A DNA stretch of 64,000 nucleotides from the NCBI GenBank assembly GCA_019239895.1, contig JAFAZH010000041.1, positions 186,001 through 250,000 of the forward strand, written 5' to 3'. Source of the stretch: Abditibacteriaceae bacterium (GTDB taxonomy: Bacteria; Armatimonadota; Abditibacteriia; Abditibacteriales; Abditibacteriaceae). The translations under genes were made by a program, and so were the position numbers. Positions 1 to 8,000 of the stretch are shown piece by piece. Position 1 is the first letter of the stretch; each line of letters begins with the position of its first letter. A model generated the notes under the pieces. The model worked only from the letters and a program-made list of their open reading frames with translations, had not been told where the DNA came from and searched no databases.

Positions 1-260
1 TTGTAAGTGGATAACTTGCCGTCTATGCTCCACTTGAGAATTTTGTCATTGGGCTGGTCGGTGAAATAGACATTGCCTGCCGCATCACTAGCCGGGCCTT
101 CGGTGAAGGTAAAACCATCGGCTAACTTTTCTAATTTGGCACCAGGCACGCTGGCTCCCGTTGTTGGCGTGCCATCAGCGGCCTTTAATTCTCCGTCCTG
201 GGACATTAGCATTAACAAACCTCCGATTAATAAAGACGATATTAAGCCTGTTCGATACAT
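1..260 (-). CDS. SMP-30/gluconolactonase-like protein, N-terminal part
   Basis: Reading the minus strand from an ATG at 260-258 gives an open frame that leaves the window at base 1, about 86 codons. It opens with a short hydrophobic stretch (LISSLLIGGLLMLM) that looks like a signal peptide. It continues with KLADGFTFTEGPASDAAGN-VYFTDQP-DKILKW, the first blade signature of SMP-30/gluconolactonase/LRE beta-propellers, in which the EGP glutamate binds the catalytic metal. An AGGAG lies at 270-266, five bases before the ATG. The family hydrolyses sugar lactones; a periplasmic role in carbohydrate catabolism is inferred from the signal peptide and the neighbouring hydrolases. It diverges from the SGNH hydrolase gene. 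Only the N-terminus is visible, so catalytic completeness cannot be judged. Confidence 0.8.
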   Translation of the reverse strand, partial: MYRTGLISSLLIGGLLMLMSQDGELKAADGTPTTGASVPGAKLEKLADGFTFTEGPASDAAGNVYFTDQPNDKILKWSIDGKLSTY

Positions 261-419
261 CTCTGCTCCTTTGATTCCTGAACCATGTTACAGCATCACA
301 GAATGGCGTAAGCGGCGCAACGATTCACTGAGTTGTGACATGTGGGAATTCCTTCCGCTATTTATCCCAACTCGCTATAATACCCCTATCTCATCATTGA
401 CAATGAACAGGAGCAATAG

Positions 420-1070
420 ATGCGGCTGGAAGCAAAAGATAAGCTGGTTATGATTGGTGATTCGGTCACGGATACGGGACGGGCGCAGCCAGTCGGGGAG
501 GGGCTTTTCGATGCGCTGGGGCGCGGCTATGTCAGCAATGTAGATGCGCTGCTCGGCACCGTTTATCCAGAGTTGGCTATCCGTGTGGTGAACATGGGCA
601 CGAGCGGCAACACCGTGCGCGACCTCAAGGCACGTTGGCAGCATGATGTGTTCGACCTCAAACCCGATTGGCTTTCGATTATGATTGGCATTAATGACGT
701 GTGGCGGCAGTTCGATTCGCCGCGCCAACCGGAGATTCATGTGCCATTAGAGGAATACGAGCAGACCCTGCGCCAGTTAGTGTCACAAACCCTGCCGAAT
801 CTGAAGGGGCTAATCTTGATGACTCCATTCTATATCGAACCCAACCGCTCGGACACGATGCGGGCGAGGATGGATCAATATGGCGCTGTGGTGCGTCAAC
901 TGGCGACAGAGCACGAGGCTATTTTCGTGGATACGCAGGCTGCTTTCGATGCCGCCTTGCAGCACTATTACGCGGCAACCCTGGCCTGGGATCGGGTGCA
1001 TCCCACGCAAACGGGGCACATGGTTCTGGCACGCGCCTTCCTCAATGCCATTGGCTTTCAGTGGTCTTAG
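420..1070 (+). CDS. SGNH/GDSL hydrolase
   Basis: This 216-residue protein shows the SGNH blocks in order. Block I is GDSVTDTGR with nucleophile S15, block II is the glycine in NMGTSGNT near residue 60, block III is GIND at 90-93, and block V is DRVHPTQTGH with D191 and H194. Together they form the catalytic Ser-His-Asp set of GDSL esterases. No signal peptide is visible, so it is probably cytoplasmic. The ATG at 420 is preceded by an AGGAGC, a good ribosome-binding site. Family members deacetylate or de-esterify sugars and lipids; a carbohydrate-esterase role is inferred from the GH43 and GH2 genes downstream. The exact substrate cannot be read from sequence. Confidence 0.88.
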   Translation: MRLEAKDKLVMIGDSVTDTGRAQPVGEGLFDALGRGYVSNVDALLGTVYPELAIRVVNMGTSGNTVRDLKARWQHDVFDLKPDWLSIMIGINDVWRQFDSPRQPEIHVPLEEYEQTLRQLVSQTLPNLKGLILMTPFYIEPNRSDTMRARMDQYGAVVRQLATEHEAIFVDTQAAFDAALQHYYAATLAWDRVHPTQTGHMVLARAFLNAIGFQWS

Positions 1071-1072
1071 AA

Positions 1073-1210
1073 GCAAATTTTTAATTTGCGCCGGGCGATT
1101 AAAATCGCGGCAACAACAGCGCCAAGTCCGCCTGCGCGGACTGCCCAGGGCAGGATACGCACATAGAACCTACAAGAGCCTGCGTAGGCAGGCTTTGCGC
1201 CGTTGTTGCC
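1073..1210. repeat. composite intergenic palindromic repeat
   Basis: The gap after the SGNH gene is a string of small palindromes. They are an AT-rich one at 1073-1089, GCGATTAAAATCGC at 1095-1108, AGTCCGCCTGCGCGGACT at 1125-1142 and AGCCTGCGTAGGCAGGCT at 1177-1194. The whole is bounded by GGCAACAAC at 1109-1117 and its complement GTTGTTGCC at 1202-1210. The 18-base palindromes belong to the same family as the one at 60320-60337. No coding capacity is convincing here. It may be a non-autonomous repeat element or a transcript-end hairpin cluster. Confidence 0.7.
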
Positions 1211-1301
1211 TGCGGTTCAGCCACCCGGCATAGTCTCCCTAAACATTGCGTCCTATGGGTTTGGTAAAATTTGCATTACCTTGTATTCAGGAGTAGTAAA
1301 T

Positions 1302-2042
1302 ATGGCCCCTCAAGAAGATCGTACTCCGTTTGACCAAGCTCTGGATCAGACACCAGCAGCACCTGTTAATAGTCCAACAACTCAAGCCGATGGAACGAGT
1401 TCTGACAACACTTTGCACTTATTACTGACGGCCTTGTGGGATATGCCACGCGCTAATCAGATGGCGCTGTCGGCGGTGGGCGGCGCATTAGCGGTTATTA
1501 TTGTGTCAGGGATCGTTGGTCATTTCGTACCGCATCTGCCAACCAATCAACACTCCATAGCGACTGTGTCTCATGCCAACCAGCTTAAAGAACCGAGTGG
1601 TAATAATGTGGCTGATGGCACTGTCGTTAAAGTGCCTTTCCAGAATCCAAACAATAGTGCCCCGGTTGTGCAGACTGAAGTGGTGCAGCCATCCTCGGTA
1701 GATTACACCGCTCCCAGCGTTAGCAGTGCCCCCATGAGTGATACCAACTCGACACAGCCTTTGACGGAGGAAGACCGCAAGCGCCTGGAAGAGCGGCGGC
1801 GCGAAGACCAAATCGTGGCGGAAAAGCGGTTGCTGGAAAGTAAGAAAAAGGCTATTGAGCGCGAAATCGAAGATAAGCAGCTTGAAGAGCAACGCGCCGC
1901 CGAGGACAAGAAGCGCATGGAAGACCGTGAGGCAGAGGACAAGAAAATCGCCGATGACCGTCAACAGGAAGAGAAGCGGAAGATTGAAGATGAGCAGCGC
2001 AAGTTAGACGATGAGCAGCACAAACTGGCCGAGGCGCATTAG
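1302..2042 (+). CDS. single-pass membrane protein with long C-terminal coiled coil
   Basis: I do not recognise a named family. The ATG at 1302 is chosen over an upstream in-frame start because a GGAG lies at 1290-1293 and the longer N-terminus would run through repeat DNA. The 246-residue product has a soluble, Pro/Thr-rich N-terminus and one hydrophobic segment near residues 58-75 (ALSAVGGALAVIIVSGIVGHF). A low-complexity region follows, then about 95 residues made almost only of E, D, K, R and Q in heptad-like order (EEDRKRLEERRREDQ and onward), which should form a long coiled coil. The next gene starts 25 bases downstream and encodes a DUF697-type membrane protein, so the two may work as a membrane-associated pair. 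Function is unknown. Confidence 0.75.
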   Translation: MAPQEDRTPFDQALDQTPAAPVNSPTTQADGTSSDNTLHLLLTALWDMPRANQMALSAVGGALAVIIVSGIVGHFVPHLPTNQHSIATVSHANQLKEPSGNNVADGTVVKVPFQNPNNSAPVVQTEVVQPSSVDYTAPSVSSAPMSDTNSTQPLTEEDRKRLEERRREDQIVAEKRLLESKKKAIEREIEDKQLEEQRAAEDKKRMEDREAEDKKIADDRQQEEKRKIEDEQRKLDDEQHKLAEAH

Positions 2043-2067
2043 TAAACCAAGTCAGCCCAGAGCAGAT

Positions 2068-3213
2068 ATGAAAAATAGTGTTGAAAAAGCGTTTAGCTTG
2101 ATTTTAGAAAGCAACCTGAGCGCACTGAAGCAGGATTCCGAGCGGCGGTTCACACTACTTATTGTTGGTGAGCCGACCTTAACCGCATCCCTGGCCGAAG
2201 CGTTAAGTGCTAATCGCGCCAAGCCCGGTATTCATCCGTGGATTAGCCTGCATTCCCTGGTGCATCCCGAAGCCATTGAGCACCTGCACGAGATAGATGT
2301 TGTCCTGCTAGTCGTAGAACATTCGGCGCTCACGGGTGAAGAAGTCACCTTTATACGAGGACTACATCGTGCCTCTGTCCCGACCATTGTGGTGATTGTA
2401 GATGCCTCAGCGCGTCCTGCGGATGGCGGTGAAGTGCGCAGTGAGCCACCCCGCCGTTTTGAGGCCGGGCGCGTGGTGCTGGCGGAAGCCCAAGATCAAG
2501 AGTTAATCCAAAAGCGACTGGTGCCAGCCTTGGTGAGTGCTGCTGAATCAAACCTGCGCCTGGCTATCGCCCGTCAGTTCCCTATTGCGCGGGCACCGAT
2601 TGTGGATCAATTGATTGAAGAAGCGGCGCGGGCTAACGCCATCTATGCTGCTTCCAGTGGCGTTGCAGAAGCCATTCCTATTCTGAATCTGACCCTCAAT
2701 GCGGCTGATCTACTCATCCTAAGTAAGAACCAACTCCTCATGTCTTATAAGATCGCTCTGGCAGCAGGCAAGCAGGGGCAGACCAAAGAGTTGATGGGTG
2801 AAGTCGTGGGCGTGGTGGGAAGCGGCTTTTTGTTCCGTCAGGTAGCGCGTCAGTTAGTGGGCCTTATTCCTATCGTTGGCATCGTACCAAAAATCGCGGT
2901 TGCTTATGCTGGAACGTGGGTCGTAGGCCACACCGTTTATCTGTGGGCTGCCGAAGACAAAAACCTGGATATAGAAGAAGCGCGGATTCTCTATAATTCT
3001 GTCTTGGCGCGTGGTCGCACGGTAGCCCTCGATATTATGAAGGATATTGGAAAGCGACGACCCAAGGATAGTAAAGATGCTCCAGCCTTGCCATCTCCTT
3101 ATAACGAGCAAGCAACTGTGGATGGTTCAGTCGCGCAAGCAGCAAGCTCCCCAACACCTATTGATAGTACTCTGAATGAGCCTGAAAATGCCCCTGAAGA
3201 GCCAGCCAGTTAA
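2068..3213 (+). CDS. DUF697-like membrane protein with degenerate GTPase-like domain
   Basis: The ATG at 2068 is preferred to the ATG at 2011, which lies inside the upstream gene. The 381-residue protein starts with an alpha/beta region (RRFTLLIVGEP, then EIDVVLLVVEHS, then VPTIVVIVDAS) laid out like a small GTPase. However, the G1 position reads GEPTLTASLAE with no GKS/T, and the G4 position lacks NKxD. The C-terminal half resembles DUF697/YcjF-type domains: hydrophobic helices around IPILNLTLNAADLLIL, GEVVGVVGSGFLFRQ and GLIPIVGIVPKIAVAYAG. A polar tail ends the protein. DUF697 proteins are usually inner-membrane proteins fused to active GTPases; here nucleotide binding looks lost. It probably forms a two-gene unit with the coiled-coil protein. 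Function is unknown. Confidence 0.72.
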   Translation: MKNSVEKAFSLILESNLSALKQDSERRFTLLIVGEPTLTASLAEALSANRAKPGIHPWISLHSLVHPEAIEHLHEIDVVLLVVEHSALTGEEVTFIRGLHRASVPTIVVIVDASARPADGGEVRSEPPRRFEAGRVVLAEAQDQELIQKRLVPALVSAAESNLRLAIARQFPIARAPIVDQLIEEAARANAIYAASSGVAEAIPILNLTLNAADLLILSKNQLLMSYKIALAAGKQGQTKELMGEVVGVVGSGFLFRQVARQLVGLIPIVGIVPKIAVAYAGTWVVGHTVYLWAAEDKNLDIEEARILYNSVLARGRTVALDIMKDIGKRRPKDSKDAPALPSPYNEQATVDGSVAQAASSPTPIDSTLNEPENAPEEPAS

Positions 3214-3226
3214 TCCTGTGTAGGAA

Positions 3227-4219
3227 GTGCAAAAACCGTATCAAATGCAATTAACCTATGAGAACCCGGTCTGGCCCGGCTATTTGGCTGATCCTTTTGT
3301 ACTAAAATGGCATGGTGAATATTACGCCTATGGCACGGGCAGCTCTGTTGGAGATAAGCTGGAAGCTGACGGCAAAATGTTTCCCGTTGTGTATTCCAAA
3401 GACCTGGCGCACTGGGAATATATTGGCGGCGCATTAGAGCCGTTATCTCCTGACGGCTTGCCCTACTGGGCACCCGAAGTGGCGGAGCGTGGCGGCACGT
3501 TTTATATGTATTATTCAGCAGCAGGTGCGGTCGGTGATGAGACACATCGCCTGCGCGTTGCCACTGCCGACCATCCTGCTGGCCCGTTTCGTGATAGTGG
3601 GCGCGTGCTGTTGCCGGAAGAAGATTTTACTATTGATGCCCACCCCTTCCGCGATCCTAAAGATGGGCAATGGTATCTTTTTTTCGCCAAAGATTTCTTT
3701 GATGAACGCGTTGGCACCGGCACGGCAGTGGTGCCTTTGCAAGATGACATGATGACGCCTGCCGCTGCGCCTCGTCCGGTGCTGCGCGCTTCAGCCGACT
3801 GGCATATCTATGAACGTGACCGCCGCATGTATGACCAAGTCTGGGAAGCCTGGCACACGGTTGAAGGCCCATTCATCGTGTGCCATGACGGGCTTTACTA
3901 TTGCCTTTATTCGGGCGGTGCATGGCACACCCCCAATTATGGTGTCAGCTATGGCATAGCCGAACATGTGCTGGGGCCATACCGCGATGAGTGGAGCGCG
4001 CAAGGCCCAACTGTTTTAACCGGTATCGAAGGTAAAGTACTTGGCCCCGGCCATAATTCCGTGGTGATAGGGCTAGACAACCAGACGGAATGGATGGTCT
4101 ATCACGCCTGGGATGTTGCTAAAACAGCCCGTCGCATGTGCATTGACCCCTTGCTATGGACACCCCAAGGCCCACGCTGTGCAGGCCCCACCACTGGCTC
4201 ACAAACTTTAGATATTTAG
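3227..4219 (+). CDS. glycoside hydrolase family 43 enzyme
   Basis: This is a five-bladed propeller-type glycosidase of about 330 residues. With a GTG start at 3227, the catalytic base is D22 in YLADPFVLKWHGEYY. The pKa-modulating aspartate is D137 in TIDAHPFRDPKDGQWYLFFA, and the general acid is E213 in HTVEGPFIV. GH43 members remove arabinose or xylose units from plant polysaccharides. No signal peptide is seen, so it probably acts in the cytoplasm on imported oligosaccharides. The start is uncertain: the GTG has AGGA only one base upstream, while the in-frame ATG at 3245 has it 17 bases upstream. The gene ends 19 bases before the PhyH oxygenase gene, suggesting one transcript. Arabinosidase versus xylosidase activity cannot be decided. 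Confidence 0.87.
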   Translation: MQKPYQMQLTYENPVWPGYLADPFVLKWHGEYYAYGTGSSVGDKLEADGKMFPVVYSKDLAHWEYIGGALEPLSPDGLPYWAPEVAERGGTFYMYYSAAGAVGDETHRLRVATADHPAGPFRDSGRVLLPEEDFTIDAHPFRDPKDGQWYLFFAKDFFDERVGTGTAVVPLQDDMMTPAAAPRPVLRASADWHIYERDRRMYDQVWEAWHTVEGPFIVCHDGLYYCLYSGGAWHTPNYGVSYGIAEHVLGPYRDEWSAQGPTVLTGIEGKVLGPGHNSVVIGLDNQTEWMVYHAWDVAKTARRMCIDPLLWTPQGPRCAGPTTGSQTLDI

Positions 4220-4238
4220 CAAGAACCGGAGAACTATC

Positions 4239-5024
4239 ATGCTTTCACCAGACCAAGTTGCACAATTTCAAGCCGATGGCTACCTCAAGGGCAATCGAGT
4301 CTTAAACGATGAGCAAGTCGAGGTGTTGCGCGAGGAGTTAGCGCGTGTCATTCGGGATCAAGATAAAGCGGATGTGCCGCAACCTGTGCGGTGCAGCAAC
4401 TTGACGGGCAACCCGGAGCAACCCGTCTGGCAAATTGTCAATATCTGGGAGGCTAGTGAACCCTATCGTAAACTGATCTCGCATCCGATTATTACTGAAG
4501 AGATGGCGCAACTGACGGGTGCCAACACCTTGCGCATCTGGCACGACCAGATTCAATATAAGCCAGCCTCTATGGGTGGTGTGAATATGTGGCACCAGGA
4601 CGCTCCGCTGTGGCCCATCCTCGCGCCCATGACGGAAGTTTCCGCCTGGGTCGCGCTCGACGATGTTGACCCGGAAAACGGCTGCATGAGCATGGTGCCC
4701 GGCTCCCATCAATGGGGTAATAAAATAGGGTTCCTCAATACTCTCAGGAGCTTTGATGGGCTGCCGCCAGAGTATGAGGGGAAGACTATTGACGTACGCT
4801 CCTGCCCCGTCAAAAAGGGTGAAGTGCATTATCACCACGCGCTCACCTGGCATGGCTCACCTTCCAACACCAGTTCTCGACCCCGGCGGGCGATTGCCTT
4901 GCACTACATGACACAAGAAACCCGCTTCGTCGCCAGTGGTCAACATATTATGAAACCATTTGTAGAAGTGAGTGATGGTGAAGTGATGCAGGGCCGCGCT
5001 TTTCCCACCGTTTGGACAAAATAA
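4239..5024 (+). CDS. phytanoyl-CoA dioxygenase (PhyH) family oxygenase
   Basis: This 261-residue protein looks like an Fe(II)/2-oxoglutarate-dependent oxygenase. The metal triad is H119 and D121 in MWHQDAP plus distal H205 in LTWHGSPSN. A conserved arginine in SRPRRAIALHY, which would bind 2-oxoglutarate, follows about ten residues later. The pattern ENGCMSMVPGSHQWG is typical of bacterial PhyH proteins. No signal peptide is visible. Bacterial members hydroxylate varied small molecules, so the substrate is unknown. The gene sits 19 bases after GH43 and 16 before the large GH2 gene, inside a sugar-catabolism block, and a second PhyH gene follows GH2. Confidence 0.88.
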   Translation: MLSPDQVAQFQADGYLKGNRVLNDEQVEVLREELARVIRDQDKADVPQPVRCSNLTGNPEQPVWQIVNIWEASEPYRKLISHPIITEEMAQLTGANTLRIWHDQIQYKPASMGGVNMWHQDAPLWPILAPMTEVSAWVALDDVDPENGCMSMVPGSHQWGNKIGFLNTLRSFDGLPPEYEGKTIDVRSCPVKKGEVHYHHALTWHGSPSNTSSRPRRAIALHYMTQETRFVASGQHIMKPFVEVSDGEVMQGRAFPTVWTK

Positions 5025-5040
5025 CAAGGATCAACAGGAT

Positions 5041-8000
5041 ATGCGTAAGTTCTCTACGTTAAATAAATTTAATCGCCAATGGTCGCCTCTGCTCACTGCA
5101 CTTTTCTTGTGGCTCAGTGCCACTGCGTTAGCTCAGGCAGTGCGGGCTGAAGACTATATCTGGATTGAATCGGAAAATACATCCTCCCTCAACATTAAAG
5201 GCAACGACAAGCTAAAGGTGCAGGCTGCGGGATGGGGTAATAAACAGTTTCTTTCCGGCCAATCCTGGTTTCAAATTTCCGCGGATGCCAGTGAGGTAGA
5301 CAAGCAGGTGCCAGATGCGGGCGTTTTGATGCAATACCAGTTCAACGCTCCTAAAACCGCCCGTTATGAGGTATGGAATCGAGTAGGGTATGAGTTTGTG
5401 CGCTCGCCCTTCGACTGGCGTGTAGATGATGGCGACTGGGTCTCGATGAGTCCTGAAACCTTAACCACTGACCTCATGGAATTGGGTTTTTTTAACGAAG
5501 TAGCATGGCTCAAACTGGGCGATAAGGAATTGAATGCTGGTCAGCACAGGCTGGAAATTCGCTTGCCTAAAACGAAAGATCAAAAGGGCAACACGGCTAA
5601 ACTGCTCTATGCCTCCGATGTCATAATGCTCTATCCTGGCACCTTCCAGCCCAATGGCCCGTATAAGCCAGATGAGAATTACCGTGACGCTAAAGACGAG
5701 CAAGCTGCCAAACAAGTCTTTAATGTGCCGGAAGTAGTAGCCGGGGCACGCCCACGCCAGAGCATTAAGTTGGAAGGGCAATGGGAAGTGGCCCGCTTCG
5801 ACGAGCAGATGCCGGGTGAAGTCGCCGCCCCGGTTAAAGATTTTCCAACAGAGCCGCACTGGAAAGCGATTCCCGTGCCCTCGGACAAAAACAAGTCGCG
5901 CCCGGATTTAGTCTTTGCGCATCGCCTGTGGTATCGCACGCGGTTTAATGTGCCAGTGTCGCAGATGGGGCACTCGTTTTTCCTGACCTTCCCCATGAAC
6001 AGCCTCAATACCACTGTCTATGTAAATGGTGTCTATTGTGGCTTTAGCAAAAATCCCCTGACGCGCTGCGATATTGATGTCACCAAAGGCGTTAAGGCTG
6101 GCGTCAATGAGGTGTGGGTGGGGATTCGAGATGCGTGGTATGGCCGCACCGCGAATCCACAAAACCCGCTCAAACTGCGCAAAGGCTTCAACCTGCCCAT
6201 CGCCTTTTTTGGTAACGGCTTTCAAGACTTAGATTATCCCATCTGGAATAACCCTGAATCCGGCATTCTCGAAGCCCCGGAGTTTGTCGTCACGGGTGGG
6301 CCGGTTTACGCCGCCGACGTTTTTGTGAAGCCGTCCGTAGCGCGTCAGCAGTTGGCGGCGGAAGTGACGCTTACCAATTCCTCTAATCAAAACGCAACGG
6401 GCGAGATTGGGTGGCAGGCGATTGATGATAAAACTGGTGCTGTCGCCAAGACCTTCAAGGCCCAACCCTTTACTGTCGCTGCCGGTGCCAACCAGGTTCT
6501 AAACATCGCTGATGCCTGGACGAACCCCACTCTGTGGTGGCCGGATAGCCCCAATATGTATCGGTTGCGCACCACAATTACCGTGGGAGGTAATCCCATT
6601 GATGTGACGGAAACTGCCTTTGGCTTCCGCGAGTGGACAAGCAAGGGCACTGACTTCTTGCTCAACGGTGTGCCCTGGCGGATGTGGGCTGATCTTAGCC
6701 CGTTAGAGGCCAAGACTAAGGAAGATTTCCTCCATATCTATCACCAGACCAACCAGCGCACCTTTCGGTTGATGATGCCAGGGCAGGGGAATAGCTGGCG
6801 TTTCCTGGATATGCCGCTACCCGATGTCCTCAGTTTCTTCGATCACAATGGCGTGGTAGTGCGGCGCAATGGTCTGGTGGACGGTGAAGCGATTGGTTAT
6901 GCCTTCAGCGAAGGCGACGCCGACCTCAAGAAGCTCTATGGCACCGAGATGAAGGTGCAACTCATGCAGAACTGGAAAGACCAGATGGTGGCGCAAGTGC
7001 GTGCCGAGCGCAATCATCCTTCAATTCAAATCTGGTCTATCGAAAATGAATTTGCCTTTATCAACCTCATTAACTTGTTGGGCAATGGCCCACTTATGGA
7101 TGAATATGAGAAGAAGGGCATTCAGCCCGTTTCGGATGCGGTGATGGCGGTTGACCCCACGCGCTTCGTGATGACTGATGGCGGCGGCGCAACGAAGTTT
7201 CAAACCCTTCCGGTGCATGGCAACCATTATGTTTTTAGCCCTAGTGACACGCGCTATCCTGACCTGGCGTATGAAGCCAACCCCGAAGGTGGCGGGCGCG
7301 GGCGCTGGGTGTGGGATATGCAACGCCCGCGCTTTATTGGCGAAGATTATTTTGCAACTGGCATCAACCCTGCCGATTATGCGATGTGGGGTGGTGAAGA
7401 AGCCTTCCAGGGCAAGGCGGCCACCAAACCGGCAGTCAGCCGCCTCTGGCGTATGTTGAATGAGGGCTATCGCTGGGCTGGCCAGAGTGCCTGGCAATTC
7501 TGGCTGGGCAGTGGTGATACGGTAGGCAATCCTTACATCGCCGCCGAGCCACGCGCTGTGTTCGTGCGGCAATATGACTGGACTTTTGGTGCAGGCCAAG
7601 CCGTCACCCGCACCTTTGGTATCTTTAACGACACGCAACACCCGGAGCCGTTGTCTTTCACCCGCACCCTACTGCTCAATAACAAGAAGATATGGAGTAA
7701 AACCACAACGCACAAGATCGCGCCGGGTGGCAGTGAGAAGTTCGATGAGACGCTCCCCTCCATGCCCGATGTCACGACTCGTCAGGAAGGCCAATTGCTG
7801 CTGACCTTAACTGCTGACGGCAAGGAAGTCTTTCGTGATGTGAAAGCGATTTCGATTTTGCCCAACACCCTGGGCAACCTCTTTAGTGCGCCTGCGGCCA
7901 GTGGCATGGCTGCGCCACATCCAACAGCCAAGCCATCTAAGGCGGCTCCGCGCAAGACTGCCGCTTTGCCTGCCGTTATCACGCGCGTGAATTACCAAGT

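Noticed and set aside
73..453. Plus-strand open frame of 126 codons
   Set aside because: It lies antisense to the SMP-30 signal and first-blade sequence and runs into the SGNH gene start; no ribosome-binding site or family motif.
7021..7641. 206-codon minus-strand open frame and others inside the GH2 gene
   Set aside because: Antisense to the GH2 catalytic barrel, whose motifs are intact.
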